Below are positions 7,037 to 15,715 of a stretch of 24,901 nucleotides of DNA, piece by piece. Every line of letters starts with the position of its first letter. Positions within the stretch are counted from its first letter, which is position 1. The stretch is from the NCBI GenBank assembly GCA_036645575.1, contig JAVXNW010000032.1, positions 1-24,901 on the forward strand. The letters run 5' to 3'. The notes under the pieces are model-generated. The model ran no database searches. It was not told where the DNA came from and saw only the letters and a program-made list of their open reading frames with translations. The position numbers and the translations under genes were made by a program. The DNA comes from JAVXNW01 sp036645575. GTDB lineage: Bacteria; Bacillota; Clostridia; Christensenellales; Aristaeellaceae.

Positions 7037-7182
7037 AGAAAGTACGGGCGGTTTGTGCGGATGTGCGCCGTGCTGGAGCTGTAAGGAAGTGCCGTGCGCA
7101 CGGGCTGGCCATTGATGGGCAGCTTTTTTTATACTTCTGCCGACCTTGGCCACTGCGATTGAATGGATCGGGTGGTTTTTTT
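7037..7182 (+). promoter_or_regulatory. Leader RNA with two terminator-like hairpins (candidate riboswitch/attenuator)
   Basis: Between the promoter and ssnA there are two intrinsic-terminator-like structures. The first (7104-7130) pairs GCTG/CAGC and CCAT/ATGG and is followed by seven T. The second (7150-7182) pairs CCAC/GTGG and CGAT/ATCG and is followed by seven T. Upstream, GTGCGC (7063-7068) can pair with GCGCAC (7096-7101). Alternatively GCCGTGC (7067-7073) can pair with GCACGGGC (7098-7105), which overlaps the first terminator stem. Mutually exclusive pairings before a U-tract are typical of a riboswitch or attenuator. I do not recognise the aptamer. A ligand linked to purine, molybdenum cofactor or selenium metabolism would fit the cluster. 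Confidence 0.5.
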
Positions 7183-7221
7183 GTTAAAAACGCCCGGCGA
7201 CAGAAGAAAGGGGCTATCACC

Positions 7222-8559
7222 ATGAGATTAATGGGCAACGGGCGGCTTGTGACACGGGACGATGCGATGCCGTACCTGGAGAACGGCTGCGTCGCCATGT
7301 CGGGGGATCGGATCGTCGAGGTGGGCGAAACCGCGCTGCTTCAGGCGAAATACCCGGACGCGGATTTCCTGGACGCCAAGGGCGGCGTCATCATGCCCGG
7401 CATGATCAACGCGCACCACCACATCTACTCGGCGTTTGCGCGCGGGCTTGCGATCAAGGGCAACCAGACGCGCAATTTTCTGGAGATCTTGGACAACCTG
7501 TGGTGGACGATCGACCGCGAATTGACGCTTGAGGATACGCGCTTAAGCGCCGAAGCCACATTCATCGACTGCATTGAAAACGGCGTGACCACGATTTTCG
7601 ACCACCACGCAAGCTACGGCAGCATTGAAGGAAGCCTCTTCACCATTGCGGACGCGGCGCGCAAGTACGGCGTGCGCGCCAATCTGTGCTATGAAATATC
7701 CGACCGCGACGGCGCGGACAAGATGCGCGCGGCGGTCAAGGAAAACGTGGATTTCATTCGCTACGCCGAGAAGGACGCGGATGACGCGCTCAAGGGCGTC
7801 ATGGGTCTGCACGCGCAGTTCACGCTGAAAGACGAGACGCTCGACTACTGCGCGAGCCAAAACCCCGCCGGCGCGGGCTACCACGTCCACGTGGACGAGG
7901 GGATCGAGGACGCGCTGATGTGCCTCAAAGAGCACGGGAAGCGCCCGGCGTTCCGCCTCCACGACTTTGGCATTCTGGGCAAAAAGACGCTGTGCGGCCA
8001 CTGCACCCACGCAAGCGCTTCCGAGATCGACCTGATTTACGAGACGGGCAGCATGGTGGCGCACAACCCGGAGAGCAACATGGGCAACGCCATCGGCTGC
8101 CCGCCGGTGCTCAAGATGTTTGAAAAGGGCATTCTGATCGGCCTTGGCACCGACGGGTACACAAGCGACATGCTGGAGAGCTATAAGGTCGCCAATCTGC
8201 TCCACAAGCACCATCTGTCGGACCCGACGGTCGCGTGGAGCGAAATCCCGGCCATGCTCTTTCACAACAACCGCGAGATGGCTGCACGCTTTTTCGAGCG
8301 CCCGATCGGCATTCTGGCCCCGGGCGCGCACGCGGACGTCGTGGTCATGGATTACGACCCGCTGACCCCGATGCACGCGGGCAACATCAATTCCCACGTG
8401 CTCTTTGGCATGAACGGGCGCATGACCGCCACCACAGTGATCGGCGGCGAGCTTAAGATGAAGGATCATCAGCTGATCGGCGTTGACAAGCAGGCCGTGA
8501 TGGCGCACTGCCGCGAGCAGGCGCAGGATCTGGCCAGCCGCATCAACGCGGGCCGATAG
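7222..8559 (+). CDS. ssnA: SsnA-type amidohydrolase (selenium-linked purine catabolism)
   Basis: A 445-residue metal-dependent aminohydrolase of the SsnA family, related to guanine deaminase-type enzymes. Metal-binding motifs are NAHHH (H65/H67), the YHVHVDEG segment, GHCTHAS, and GTDGYTSDM with the conserved Asp at 311. SsnA genes travel with ygfK and selenium-dependent xanthine dehydrogenase, and are thought to act in ring deamination or hydrolysis during anaerobic purine breakdown. The exact substrate is not settled. The frame is open back to 7021, but the ATG at 7222 has AAAGGGG about 8 nt upstream and is the family N-terminus. It is first in the operon, 40 nt before ygfK. Confidence 0.92.
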   Translation: MRLMGNGRLVTRDDAMPYLENGCVAMSGDRIVEVGETALLQAKYPDADFLDAKGGVIMPGMINAHHHIYSAFARGLAIKGNQTRNFLEILDNLWWTIDRELTLEDTRLSAEATFIDCIENGVTTIFDHHASYGSIEGSLFTIADAARKYGVRANLCYEISDRDGADKMRAAVKENVDFIRYAEKDADDALKGVMGLHAQFTLKDETLDYCASQNPAGAGYHVHVDEGIEDALMCLKEHGKRPAFRLHDFGILGKKTLCGHCTHASASEIDLIYETGSMVAHNPESNMGNAIGCPPVLKMFEKGILIGLGTDGYTSDMLESYKVANLLHKHHLSDPTVAWSEIPAMLFHNNREMAARFFERPIGILAPGAHADVVVMDYDPLTPMHAGNINSHVLFGMNGRMTATTVIGGELKMKDHQLIGVDKQAVMAHCREQAQDLASRINAGR

Positions 8560-8599
8560 ACCTTTCTTCCAATTATACGTTAAGAGGAGGGACACCCCC

Positions 8600-11554
8600 A
8601 TGGGAGACAGGATGAGGCCGATTCCCTTTGCGGAACTGATGGACTGGGCGCTTGGCGAGTACGCGCGCTCAAAGAGCCTTTTTGGCGTAAACGCGCTGTA
8701 TTTCCACGCATCCGATAAGGTGCTGCCCATTTTCGGCGAATCGATCGAGACGCCGTTTGGCCCGGCGGCGGGGCCGCACACGCAGCTTGCGCAGAACCTG
8801 ATCGCCGCCTACGCGGGCGGCAGCCGCTTTTTCGAACTAAAGACGGTGCAGAAGCTGGACGGCGAGGATCTGCCGGTCGCCAAGCCCTGCATTCTGGCCG
8901 AGGACGAGGGCTACAACGTGGAGTGGTCCACGGAACTTCGCGTGCCCGAGGCGTTTGACGAGTACGTAAAGGGCTGGTTTGCGCTCAAGCTGCTGAGCCG
9001 AGAGCTGGGGCTTGGCGCGCCGGACGGATTTGTGTTCAACATGAGCGTGGGCTACGATCTGGCGGGCATCCAATCGCCCAAGATCGACCGCTTCATCGAG
9101 GGACTCAAGCAGGCCCAAACCAGCGACATCTGGCAAGAATGCGCCGCTTGGGCCAAGGCCAACCTCGCCCGCTTTGCGCGCGTGGACGCCGCCTTCATCG
9201 ACAGCATCGATTCGCGCGTGTGCAAATCGATCACGCTTTCGACGCTGCACGGCTGCCCGCCCGACGAGATTGAGCGCATCGCGACCTACCTCATACAGGA
9301 AAAGCACTTGAACACCTACGTCAAGTGCAACCCCACGCTCTTGGGCTATGACTTTGCGCGCACGACGCTTGACAAGATGGGCTACGATTATTTGGTGTTT
9401 GACGACCACCACTTTCGGGACGACCTGCAGTACGCCGACGCGGTGCCGATGTTTGAGCGGCTGCTTCACTTGGCCGCGTGCACGGGCGTCGAGTTTGGCC
9501 TCAAGCTCACCAACACCTTCCCGGTCACGATCGCGCGCGGGGAACTGCCGGGCGAGGAGATGTACATGTCGGGAAAGAGCCTGTTCCCGCTGTCGATTAA
9601 CCTGGCCAAGCGCATCGAGCACACGTTTGGCGGAAAGCTTCGCGTGTCTTATTCCGGCGGCGCGGACTATTTCAACGTGGACAAGATCTTTTCTAGCGGC
9701 GTGTGGCCGATCACGATGGCGACCACGCTGCTCGCGCCCGGCGGCTACAACCGGCTAAAGCCAATGGCGGAAAAGCTGGCGGCGCTTCCCTATCAGCCCT
9801 TTGCCGGGGTCGATCTTTCAAAGCTCGACGCGCTGGCCGCAAGCGCCATCATCGACCCGCGCCACCAAAAGCCGCTGAAACTCGCGCCCAGCCGCAAACT
9901 CAAAAGCGAAGTGCCGCTGCTTGACTGCTTCCTTGCGCCCTGCAGCGAGGGCTGCCCGATCCATCAGGACATCCCTACCTATTTAAAATTGGTCGGCGAA
10001 GGAAAATACGCCGAGGCGCTTTCGGTGATCTGCGAGAAAAACCCGCTGCCCACGATCACCGGCACGCTCTGCCCGCACACCTGCGCGCTCAAGTGCACGC
10101 GCAATTTCTACGAAGCGCCGATCACGATCCGCGAAACCAAGCTCATTGCGGCGGAAAAGGGCATGGCGGACTACTTGGCGGCGCTTGCGCCCGCAAACGC
10201 GCGGCCTGAAAAGGTCGCGATCGTGGGCGGCGGCCCGGCCGGCATGGCGGCGGCGTTTTTCCTTTCGCGCGCGGGCGCGCAGGCGACCATCTTTGAAAAG
10301 CGCGCGCAGCTGGGCGGCATCGTTCAGCACGTGATCCCCGCGTTCAGGATTAGCGATTCGGCGATCGCGCGCGACGCGCGGCTTTTGCAAAAATTGGGCG
10401 TTCAAATCCACTTAAACACCTGCGCGCCGTCAAAGGATGAGCTGCTTTCGCGCGGCTTTACGCACATCATCTTGGCGGTGGGCGCGTGGCAGCCGGGCAA
10501 GCTCGCGCTTGCGTCGGGCGAAGCGCAAAACGTGATCGAGTTCCTCGAATCGCAAAAAGACGGAAGCGCCGCCCCGCTTGGCGAAAACGTCGTGGTCATC
10601 GGCGGCGGAAATACCGCGATGGACGCGGCGCGGGTGGCCGTGCGCGCGCCGGGCGTCAAGCGCGTGTCGCTCGTCTACCGCCGAACGGTCAGGCAAATGC
10701 CGGCCGACCTTGAGGAATTGGAGCTGGCGCTGGCCGACGGCGTGACCTTTTTGCCGCTGCTCAGCCCGGTATCGCATGAAGACGGCCGCCTCACGTGCGA
10801 CAAGATGCGCCTGGGCGCGCCCGACGCGAGCGGACGGCGCGCGCCCGAGGCGACCGGCGAGCGCGTTCAGGTCGCGGCGGACAGCGTGATTGCGGCGGTC
10901 GGCGAGAAGGTGGACGCGCAAATGCTGCGCGACTATGGCGTGGCGCTTGGCGCGCGCGGCCTTCCCGAACACTGCGAAAACGGAAACCTGTTCGTCGTGG
11001 GCGACGCTTTTTCCGGCCCGGCGACCGTTGTCGAGGGCATTGCCGACGCGACGCGCGCGGCCTACGCGATTCTGGGCGGCGCGCCGGAAGACAGCCCGTA
11101 TGCGGCTGACCCCGCGCACCTCAAGGCAAAGCGCGCCACGTTTGCGCCTGCCGGGGACGCCGCGCAGGAGGCGACGCGCTGCCTGGGCTGCTCGGTGGTG
11201 TGCGAAAACTGCGTGGACGTCTGCCCCAACCGCGCCAATATCGAGGTGCTGGTGCCCGGCATGGCCAAGGCGCAGATCGTCCATCTGGACAAATTGTGCA
11301 ACGAGTGCGGCAACTGCGCCGTGTTCTGCCCCTACGCGAGCGCGCCCTACAAGGACAAGTTCACCTTCTTTGGCTCCGAAGCGGATTTCATGAACAGCGA
11401 AAACCAGGGCTTCTTCTCCCTTGGCGAGGGCCGCGTGCGCATCCGCTTTGCCGGCAAGATCTACGACGACACGCTGGACGCGCGCGCCAAGACCGACGCG
11501 CACTTGGTCTCCCTGATGGCTACCGTGCTACGCGACTACGCCTATATTCGCTAA
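8600..11554 (+). CDS. ygfK: YgfK, iron-sulfur flavoprotein oxidoreductase ('putative selenate reductase')
   Basis: A 984-residue multidomain redox protein. The first ~420 residues resemble dihydroorotate/dihydropyrimidine dehydrogenase barrels. From about 442 there is a cysteine-rich domain (CFLAPCSEGCPIHQDIPTYL) as in the small subunit of glutamate synthase. An FAD-binding motif VAIVGGGPAGMAAA follows at about 539, and a second nucleotide-binding motif VVVIGGGNTAMDAARVA at about 665. Two 4Fe-4S cysteine clusters lie near the C-terminus (about 860-915, CLGCSVVC..C..CP and CNECGNCAVFCP). The family is annotated as selenate reductase, but its constant company with purine genes suggests a role in purine oxidation or reduction and electron transfer. 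The start at 8600 has GAGGAGGG 7-8 nt upstream; a second ATG at 8612 is possible. Confidence 0.93.
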   Translation: MGDRMRPIPFAELMDWALGEYARSKSLFGVNALYFHASDKVLPIFGESIETPFGPAAGPHTQLAQNLIAAYAGGSRFFELKTVQKLDGEDLPVAKPCILAEDEGYNVEWSTELRVPEAFDEYVKGWFALKLLSRELGLGAPDGFVFNMSVGYDLAGIQSPKIDRFIEGLKQAQTSDIWQECAAWAKANLARFARVDAAFIDSIDSRVCKSITLSTLHGCPPDEIERIATYLIQEKHLNTYVKCNPTLLGYDFARTTLDKMGYDYLVFDDHHFRDDLQYADAVPMFERLLHLAACTGVEFGLKLTNTFPVTIARGELPGEEMYMSGKSLFPLSINLAKRIEHTFGGKLRVSYSGGADYFNVDKIFSSGVWPITMATTLLAPGGYNRLKPMAEKLAALPYQPFAGVDLSKLDALAASAIIDPRHQKPLKLAPSRKLKSEVPLLDCFLAPCSEGCPIHQDIPTYLKLVGEGKYAEALSVICEKNPLPTITGTLCPHTCALKCTRNFYEAPITIRETKLIAAEKGMADYLAALAPANARPEKVAIVGGGPAGMAAAFFLSRAGAQATIFEKRAQLGGIVQHVIPAFRISDSAIARDARLLQKLGVQIHLNTCAPSKDELLSRGFTHIILAVGAWQPGKLALASGEAQNVIEFLESQKDGSAAPLGENVVVIGGGNTAMDAARVAVRAPGVKRVSLVYRRTVRQMPADLEELELALADGVTFLPLLSPVSHEDGRLTCDKMRLGAPDASGRRAPEATGERVQVAADSVIAAVGEKVDAQMLRDYGVALGARGLPEHCENGNLFVVGDAFSGPATVVEGIADATRAAYAILGGAPEDSPYAADPAHLKAKRATFAPAGDAAQEATRCLGCSVVCENCVDVCPNRANIEVLVPGMAKAQIVHLDKLCNECGNCAVFCPYASAPYKDKFTFFGSEADFMNSENQGFFSLGEGRVRIRFAGKIYDDTLDARAKTDAHLVSLMATVLRDYAYIR

Positions 11555-11555
11555 T

Positions 11556-11667
11556 CCCCGCCGCGATCGAAAGGGGCGCTGACCCCCCGATCAAGAAAAT
11601 CGCTGACACTCGCCGCGATCAAGGGATCGCTCATCCCCGCCGCGATCGAATAGACCTTCGATCGCGG
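11556..11667 (+). repeat. Degenerate tandem GCGATC repeats with a perfect hairpin
   Basis: The 147-bp gap between ygfK and the hydantoinase gene holds about four imperfect copies of a 24-28-nt unit with a core CCGCGATCGA. The clearest pair is at 11556-11570 and 11635-11649. The last copy forms a perfect 11-bp hairpin, 11640-11650 with 11657-11667 and a 6-nt loop. No T tract follows, so it is not a standard terminator. It could act in message stability or polarity. Confidence 0.75.
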
Positions 11668-11701
11668 CAGACGACCGAACCGCTGAAGGAGGCGCGTTGG
11701 T

Positions 11702-13081
11702 TTGTTGATTATCAAAGGCGGCGCGATGGTTACGCCGCTGGCCACCTACCTTTCGGATCTGGCGATTGAGGACGGCAAGATCGTTCAGATCGACCAAAAT
11801 ATCATGCCGCACCCGGGCGATCAGGTGCTTGACGCGCGGGACGAGCTGATCTTCCCCGGCTTCATCGACGGACATACCCACTTCGACATGGACAACGGCG
11901 TGACGGTGACCGCGGACGACTTTGCCTCGGGCACGCGCGCGGCGCTCGCGGGCGGCACGACCACGGTGGTGGACTTTGCGACGCAGGACAAGGGGGCAAC
12001 GCTTGAAAGCGCGCTTGCGGCGTGGCATGAAAAGGCGGACGGCAAGTGCAGCTGCAACTACGCGTTTCACATGGCGATCACCGACTGGAACGAGCGCGTC
12101 AAGGCGGAGCTTCCCGCCATGTTTTCAAAGGGCGTGAGCAGCTTCAAGCTGTATCTGGCTTACGACGCGCTGCGGGTAGACGACGCGGCGGTGTACGACG
12201 TGCTGCTTCAGATGAAAAAGCTGGGCGGGATCGTGGGCGTGCACTGCGAAAACGGCACGCTGATAGACGACTTTGTCGCGCGCGAAAAGGCGCTTGGGCA
12301 CCTATCGCCTAGCGCGCACCCGGTCAGCCGCCCGCCGGAAGCCGAGGCCGAGGCGATCTCGCGGCTTCTCTACATCGCGCGCCTGGCCGACTGGCCGGTG
12401 CACATCGTCCACCTGTCGAGCGCCTTGGGGCTTGAAGAGGTGCGCAAGGCGCGCGCGCGCGGGCAGAAGGTCTACGTGGAGAGCTGCCCGCAGTACCTGT
12501 TGCTCGACGACAGCCGCTATCAATCTGCCGGCTTTGAGGGCGCAAAATACGTGTGTTCGCCGCCGCTTCGCAAAAAAAGCGACCAGCAGGCGCTCACCGA
12601 CGCGCTTCGTGCGGGCGAGATCGACACGCTCGCGACCGACCATTGCAGCTTCAACTATGAGGGACAAAAGACGCTTGGCCGCGCGGATTTTTCCAAGATC
12701 CCCAGCGGCCTTCCGGGCGTCGAGCATCGCCCGGCGCTCACCTACAGCTACCTTGTCGAGGATCACGTGATTTCGCTCGAGGGCATGTGCCGCCTGCTCA
12801 GCGCGTCGCCCGCCCAGCTGTTTGGCATGTACCCGCGCAAGGGCGCGCTTTTGCCGGGCAGCGACGCGGACATCGTGCTGTTTCGCAGGACGCCGCAGGT
12901 GCTCTCGGCCAAGGATCAGCACATGCGCTGCGACTACACCCCCTACGAGGGCTTCCGTCTGACGGGGTGCGCGGCCACCGTGATCCTGGGCGGCGTCGTG
13001 GCCTACGATCAAGGCGAATTTGTTGCCCCCGGCCTTGGCCAATATGTGGCACGCGGGCAATTTCACCTCGCCACCCGATAA
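11702..13081 (+). CDS. hydA: Hydantoinase/dihydropyrimidinase (D-hydantoinase family)
   Basis: A 459-residue cyclic amidohydrolase with a binuclear metal site. H58 and H60 in the GHTHFD motif, K149 (expected carboxylated lysine, SFKLYLAY), H181 (HCEN), H237 (HLSS) and D313 (ATDHCS) are all present, so it should be active. It hydrolyses ring amide bonds of dihydropyrimidine, hydantoin or similar ring intermediates, and in this cluster probably opens an oxidised purine ring product. The start is an unusual TTG at 11702, supported by AAGGAGG at 11686-11692 with 9-nt spacing; a second TTG at 11705 is the alternative. The stop is 14 nt before the xanthine dehydrogenase start. Confidence 0.92.
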   Translation: MLIIKGGAMVTPLATYLSDLAIEDGKIVQIDQNIMPHPGDQVLDARDELIFPGFIDGHTHFDMDNGVTVTADDFASGTRAALAGGTTTVVDFATQDKGATLESALAAWHEKADGKCSCNYAFHMAITDWNERVKAELPAMFSKGVSSFKLYLAYDALRVDDAAVYDVLLQMKKLGGIVGVHCENGTLIDDFVAREKALGHLSPSAHPVSRPPEAEAEAISRLLYIARLADWPVHIVHLSSALGLEEVRKARARGQKVYVESCPQYLLLDDSRYQSAGFEGAKYVCSPPLRKKSDQQALTDALRAGEIDTLATDHCSFNYEGQKTLGRADFSKIPSGLPGVEHRPALTYSYLVEDHVISLEGMCRLLSASPAQLFGMYPRKGALLPGSDADIVLFRRTPQVLSAKDQHMRCDYTPYEGFRLTGCAATVILGGVVAYDQGEFVAPGLGQYVARGQFHLATR

Positions 13082-13095
13082 AAAAGGAGGGGCCT

Positions 13096-15654
13096 ATGTA
13101 CACCCTGAACGTCAATCACCGCGCCTATCAAGTCGATCAGGACAAGAAGCTGATCGACTACCTGCGAGACGACCTGCGCCTGACTTCGGTCAAGAACGGC
13201 TGCGACGCGGGCGCGTGCGGCGCGTGCACCATTCTGGTAGACGGAAAAAAGGTCAAGAGTTGCACCGCGACGATCGCCAAGATGGACGGCAAGCACATTC
13301 TGACCGTCGAGGGCCTGAGCGAGCGCGAAAAGCAGGTGTACAGCCACTGCTTTGGCGAGGCGGGCGCGGTGCAGTGCGGCTTTTGCATCCCCGGCATGGT
13401 CATTTCGGCAAAAGCGCTGTTGGACGAGACGCTCACCCCCACGCGCGCGGACGTCAAGCGCGCGATTCGCGGAAATATCTGCCGCTGCACCGGCTACGTC
13501 AAGATCGAGGACGCGATCCTGATGGCGGCGGACTGCTTTCGAGAAAACCGCCCGATCAAAAAGACGGCGGAAAGCGGCGCGATCGGGAATATGTTTACGC
13601 GGGTGGACGCCGCGGAAAAGGTGCTGGGAACGGGCAAGTTTGTGGATGACATCACCTTGCCCGGGATGCTCTACTGTACGGCTGTTCGAAGCGCCTATCC
13701 GCGCGCGCGCGTCGTCAAGATAGACGTGTCCAAGGCCATTGCGCACCCCGACTGCGCGCGCGTGCTGACCGCCGGCGACGTGCCGTTTAACAAGTGCGGC
13801 CACATCATCCCCGACTGGGACGTGCTGATCGCTGAAGGCGACGTCACGCGCTACATTGGCGACGCGATCGCGCTGGTCGCGACCCATCACAAATCGACGC
13901 TCGCGGAGGTTTCGCAGCTGGTTCAGGTGACCTACGACGTGCTCACGCCCGTGACCAGCCCGCAAGACGCCCTGCGCGAGGACGCGCCGAAAATTCACGA
14001 GAAGGGCAATATCCTCTCCACACAGGTGCTCAAGCGCGGAGACGCGGACGCGGCGATCGCCTCCGCCGCCTATGTCGTGACCAACCACTACTCGACCCCG
14101 ATGACCGACCACGCGTTCATGGAGCCGGAGTGCGCCATCGCGGAGCCGGACGGCGACGGGGGCGTTAGGCTGTACACCGCGTCGCAGTCGGTCTACGACG
14201 AACAACGCGAAATCTGCCGGATGCTCAAACTCGCCCCCGAAAAGGTGCGCTCGGTTTCGATGCTGGTGGGCGGCGGCTTTGGCGGCAAGGAGGACATGAG
14301 CGTTCAGCACCACGCGGCGCTGATGGCCTACCGCACCGGCCGCGCGGTCAAGGTGCTGCTTTCCCGGCAGGAGAGCCTGAACGTGCACACCAAGCGCCAC
14401 GCGATGGAGATGGACGTGACCACCGCGTGCGACGCGTCCGGGAAATTGCTCGCGATGAAGGCGCTGCTCATCTCCGATTGCGGCGCCTACGCCTCCCTTG
14501 GCGGCCCGGTGCTTCAGCGCGCGTGCACGCACGCGGGCGGCCCGTACAACTTTCAAAACGTGGACATCACCGGCATCTGCGTCTATACCAACAACGTGCC
14601 GGGCGGCGCGTTTCGCGGCTTCGGCGTAACCCAGAGCTGCTTTGCGGCAGAGCAGAACCTAAACCAGCTGGCGGAGCGCGTCGGGCTCTCGCCGTGGGCG
14701 ATCCGCTACAAAAACGCGATTCGCCCCGGCCAGGTGCTGCCCAACGGCCAGATCGCCTCGCCCGACACCGCCTACGTCGAGTGCCTCGAGGCGGTCAAGG
14801 ACGCCTACGAATCAAGCCCCTACGCGGGCATTGCGGGCTGCATGAAAAACAGCGGCCTAGGCGTTGGGCTTACCGACGTCGGGCGCTGCAAGTTGCAGGT
14901 GCTGGACGGAAAAGTGCACATCCAGACCTCCGCCGCCTGCATGGGGCAGGGTCTTGCGACCGTGTGCACGTCCATTGTATGCACTGTCACCGGCCTTTTG
15001 CCGGAATGCGTCGTGCACGAGCGCCCCGACACCGCCATTACGCCCAACGCGGGCACATCGACCGCCAGCCGCCAGACCGTCTTCACCGGCGAGGCGACGC
15101 GGTGCGCGGCGCGCGATCTCACATCCGCGCTTGCGGGACACACGCTTTCAGACCTTGAGGGGCGCACGTTCTCGGGCGAGTTCTCGGGCGTGACCGACCC
15201 GATGGGCAGCGACAAGCCCAACCCGGTCAGCCACGTCGCCTACGGGTACGCGGCGCAGGTGGTCATCATGGACGAGCACAAGCGCGTCACCCAAGTGGTG
15301 GCGGCGCACGATGTGGGTCGCGTCATCAACCCCAAGGCCTGCGAAGGGCAGATCGAGGGCGGCGTCGCCATGGCGCTCGGGTACGGCCTGAGCGAGGACT
15401 TCGTGATGGCGGACGGGTACGTCAAGAGCAAATACGCGACCCTCGGCCTGCTGCGCGCAAACGACGTTCCCCCGATCGAGGTCATCTTAATCGGCAAGGG
15501 CGGAGAGGAAAGCCCCGCGTTTGGCGCCAAGGGCGTGGGCGAAATCTGCGCGATTCCCGGCGCGCCCGCCGCCGCGCACGCCGCCTACCGCGTAGACGGA
15601 GCGTTCCGCAGCAGCCTCCCCATCAGCGACACGCCCTACAAAAAGGGCAAATAG
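13096..15654 (+). CDS. Selenium-dependent xanthine dehydrogenase (single chain, XdhD type)
   Basis: An 852-residue molybdenum hydroxylase of the XdhD/selenium-dependent xanthine dehydrogenase type, which hydroxylates purines such as hypoxanthine and xanthine. Residues 1-60 form a plant-type 2Fe-2S domain (C36, C41, C44, C56). Residues 90-135 form the second 2Fe-2S domain (C94, C97, C129, C131). The molybdopterin domains follow, with VGGGFGGKED (about 389), GGAFRGFG (about 502) and the catalytic Glu of GAKGVGEI at 816. There is no FAD domain, so electrons must leave through a partner. Selenium here would be a labile Mo ligand, not selenocysteine, as no in-frame TGA is present. The ATG at 13096 follows a perfect AAGGAGG; the frame upstream of it overlaps the hydantoinase gene. 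Confidence 0.93.
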   Translation: MYTLNVNHRAYQVDQDKKLIDYLRDDLRLTSVKNGCDAGACGACTILVDGKKVKSCTATIAKMDGKHILTVEGLSEREKQVYSHCFGEAGAVQCGFCIPGMVISAKALLDETLTPTRADVKRAIRGNICRCTGYVKIEDAILMAADCFRENRPIKKTAESGAIGNMFTRVDAAEKVLGTGKFVDDITLPGMLYCTAVRSAYPRARVVKIDVSKAIAHPDCARVLTAGDVPFNKCGHIIPDWDVLIAEGDVTRYIGDAIALVATHHKSTLAEVSQLVQVTYDVLTPVTSPQDALREDAPKIHEKGNILSTQVLKRGDADAAIASAAYVVTNHYSTPMTDHAFMEPECAIAEPDGDGGVRLYTASQSVYDEQREICRMLKLAPEKVRSVSMLVGGGFGGKEDMSVQHHAALMAYRTGRAVKVLLSRQESLNVHTKRHAMEMDVTTACDASGKLLAMKALLISDCGAYASLGGPVLQRACTHAGGPYNFQNVDITGICVYTNNVPGGAFRGFGVTQSCFAAEQNLNQLAERVGLSPWAIRYKNAIRPGQVLPNGQIASPDTAYVECLEAVKDAYESSPYAGIAGCMKNSGLGVGLTDVGRCKLQVLDGKVHIQTSAACMGQGLATVCTSIVCTVTGLLPECVVHERPDTAITPNAGTSTASRQTVFTGEATRCAARDLTSALAGHTLSDLEGRTFSGEFSGVTDPMGSDKPNPVSHVAYGYAAQVVIMDEHKRVTQVVAAHDVGRVINPKACEGQIEGGVAMALGYGLSEDFVMADGYVKSKYATLGLLRANDVPPIEVILIGKGGEESPAFGAKGVGEICAIPGAPAAAHAAYRVDGAFRSSLPISDTPYKKGK

Positions 15655-15715
15655 GGCTTCGGAAAATCCTTTGGCGCTTTGATTGCGCTTGCATCCACAA
15701 CAATGGGAGGCTATC

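Noticed and set aside
7019..7084. A 21-codon leader peptide before ssnA
   Set aside because: The start codon lies upstream of and overlaps the predicted -10 box, so it would not be in the transcript if that promoter is used, and no proper ribosome-binding site precedes it.
13063..14556. A 497-codon minus-strand open frame inside the xanthine dehydrogenase gene
   Set aside because: Antisense shadow of a strongly recognised gene; the composition is Arg/Val/His-rich and there is no plausible ribosome-binding context.
13096..15654. Selenocysteine in the selenium-dependent xanthine dehydrogenase
   Set aside because: No in-frame TGA occurs. In this enzyme type selenium is a labile cofactor ligand, not selenocysteine.
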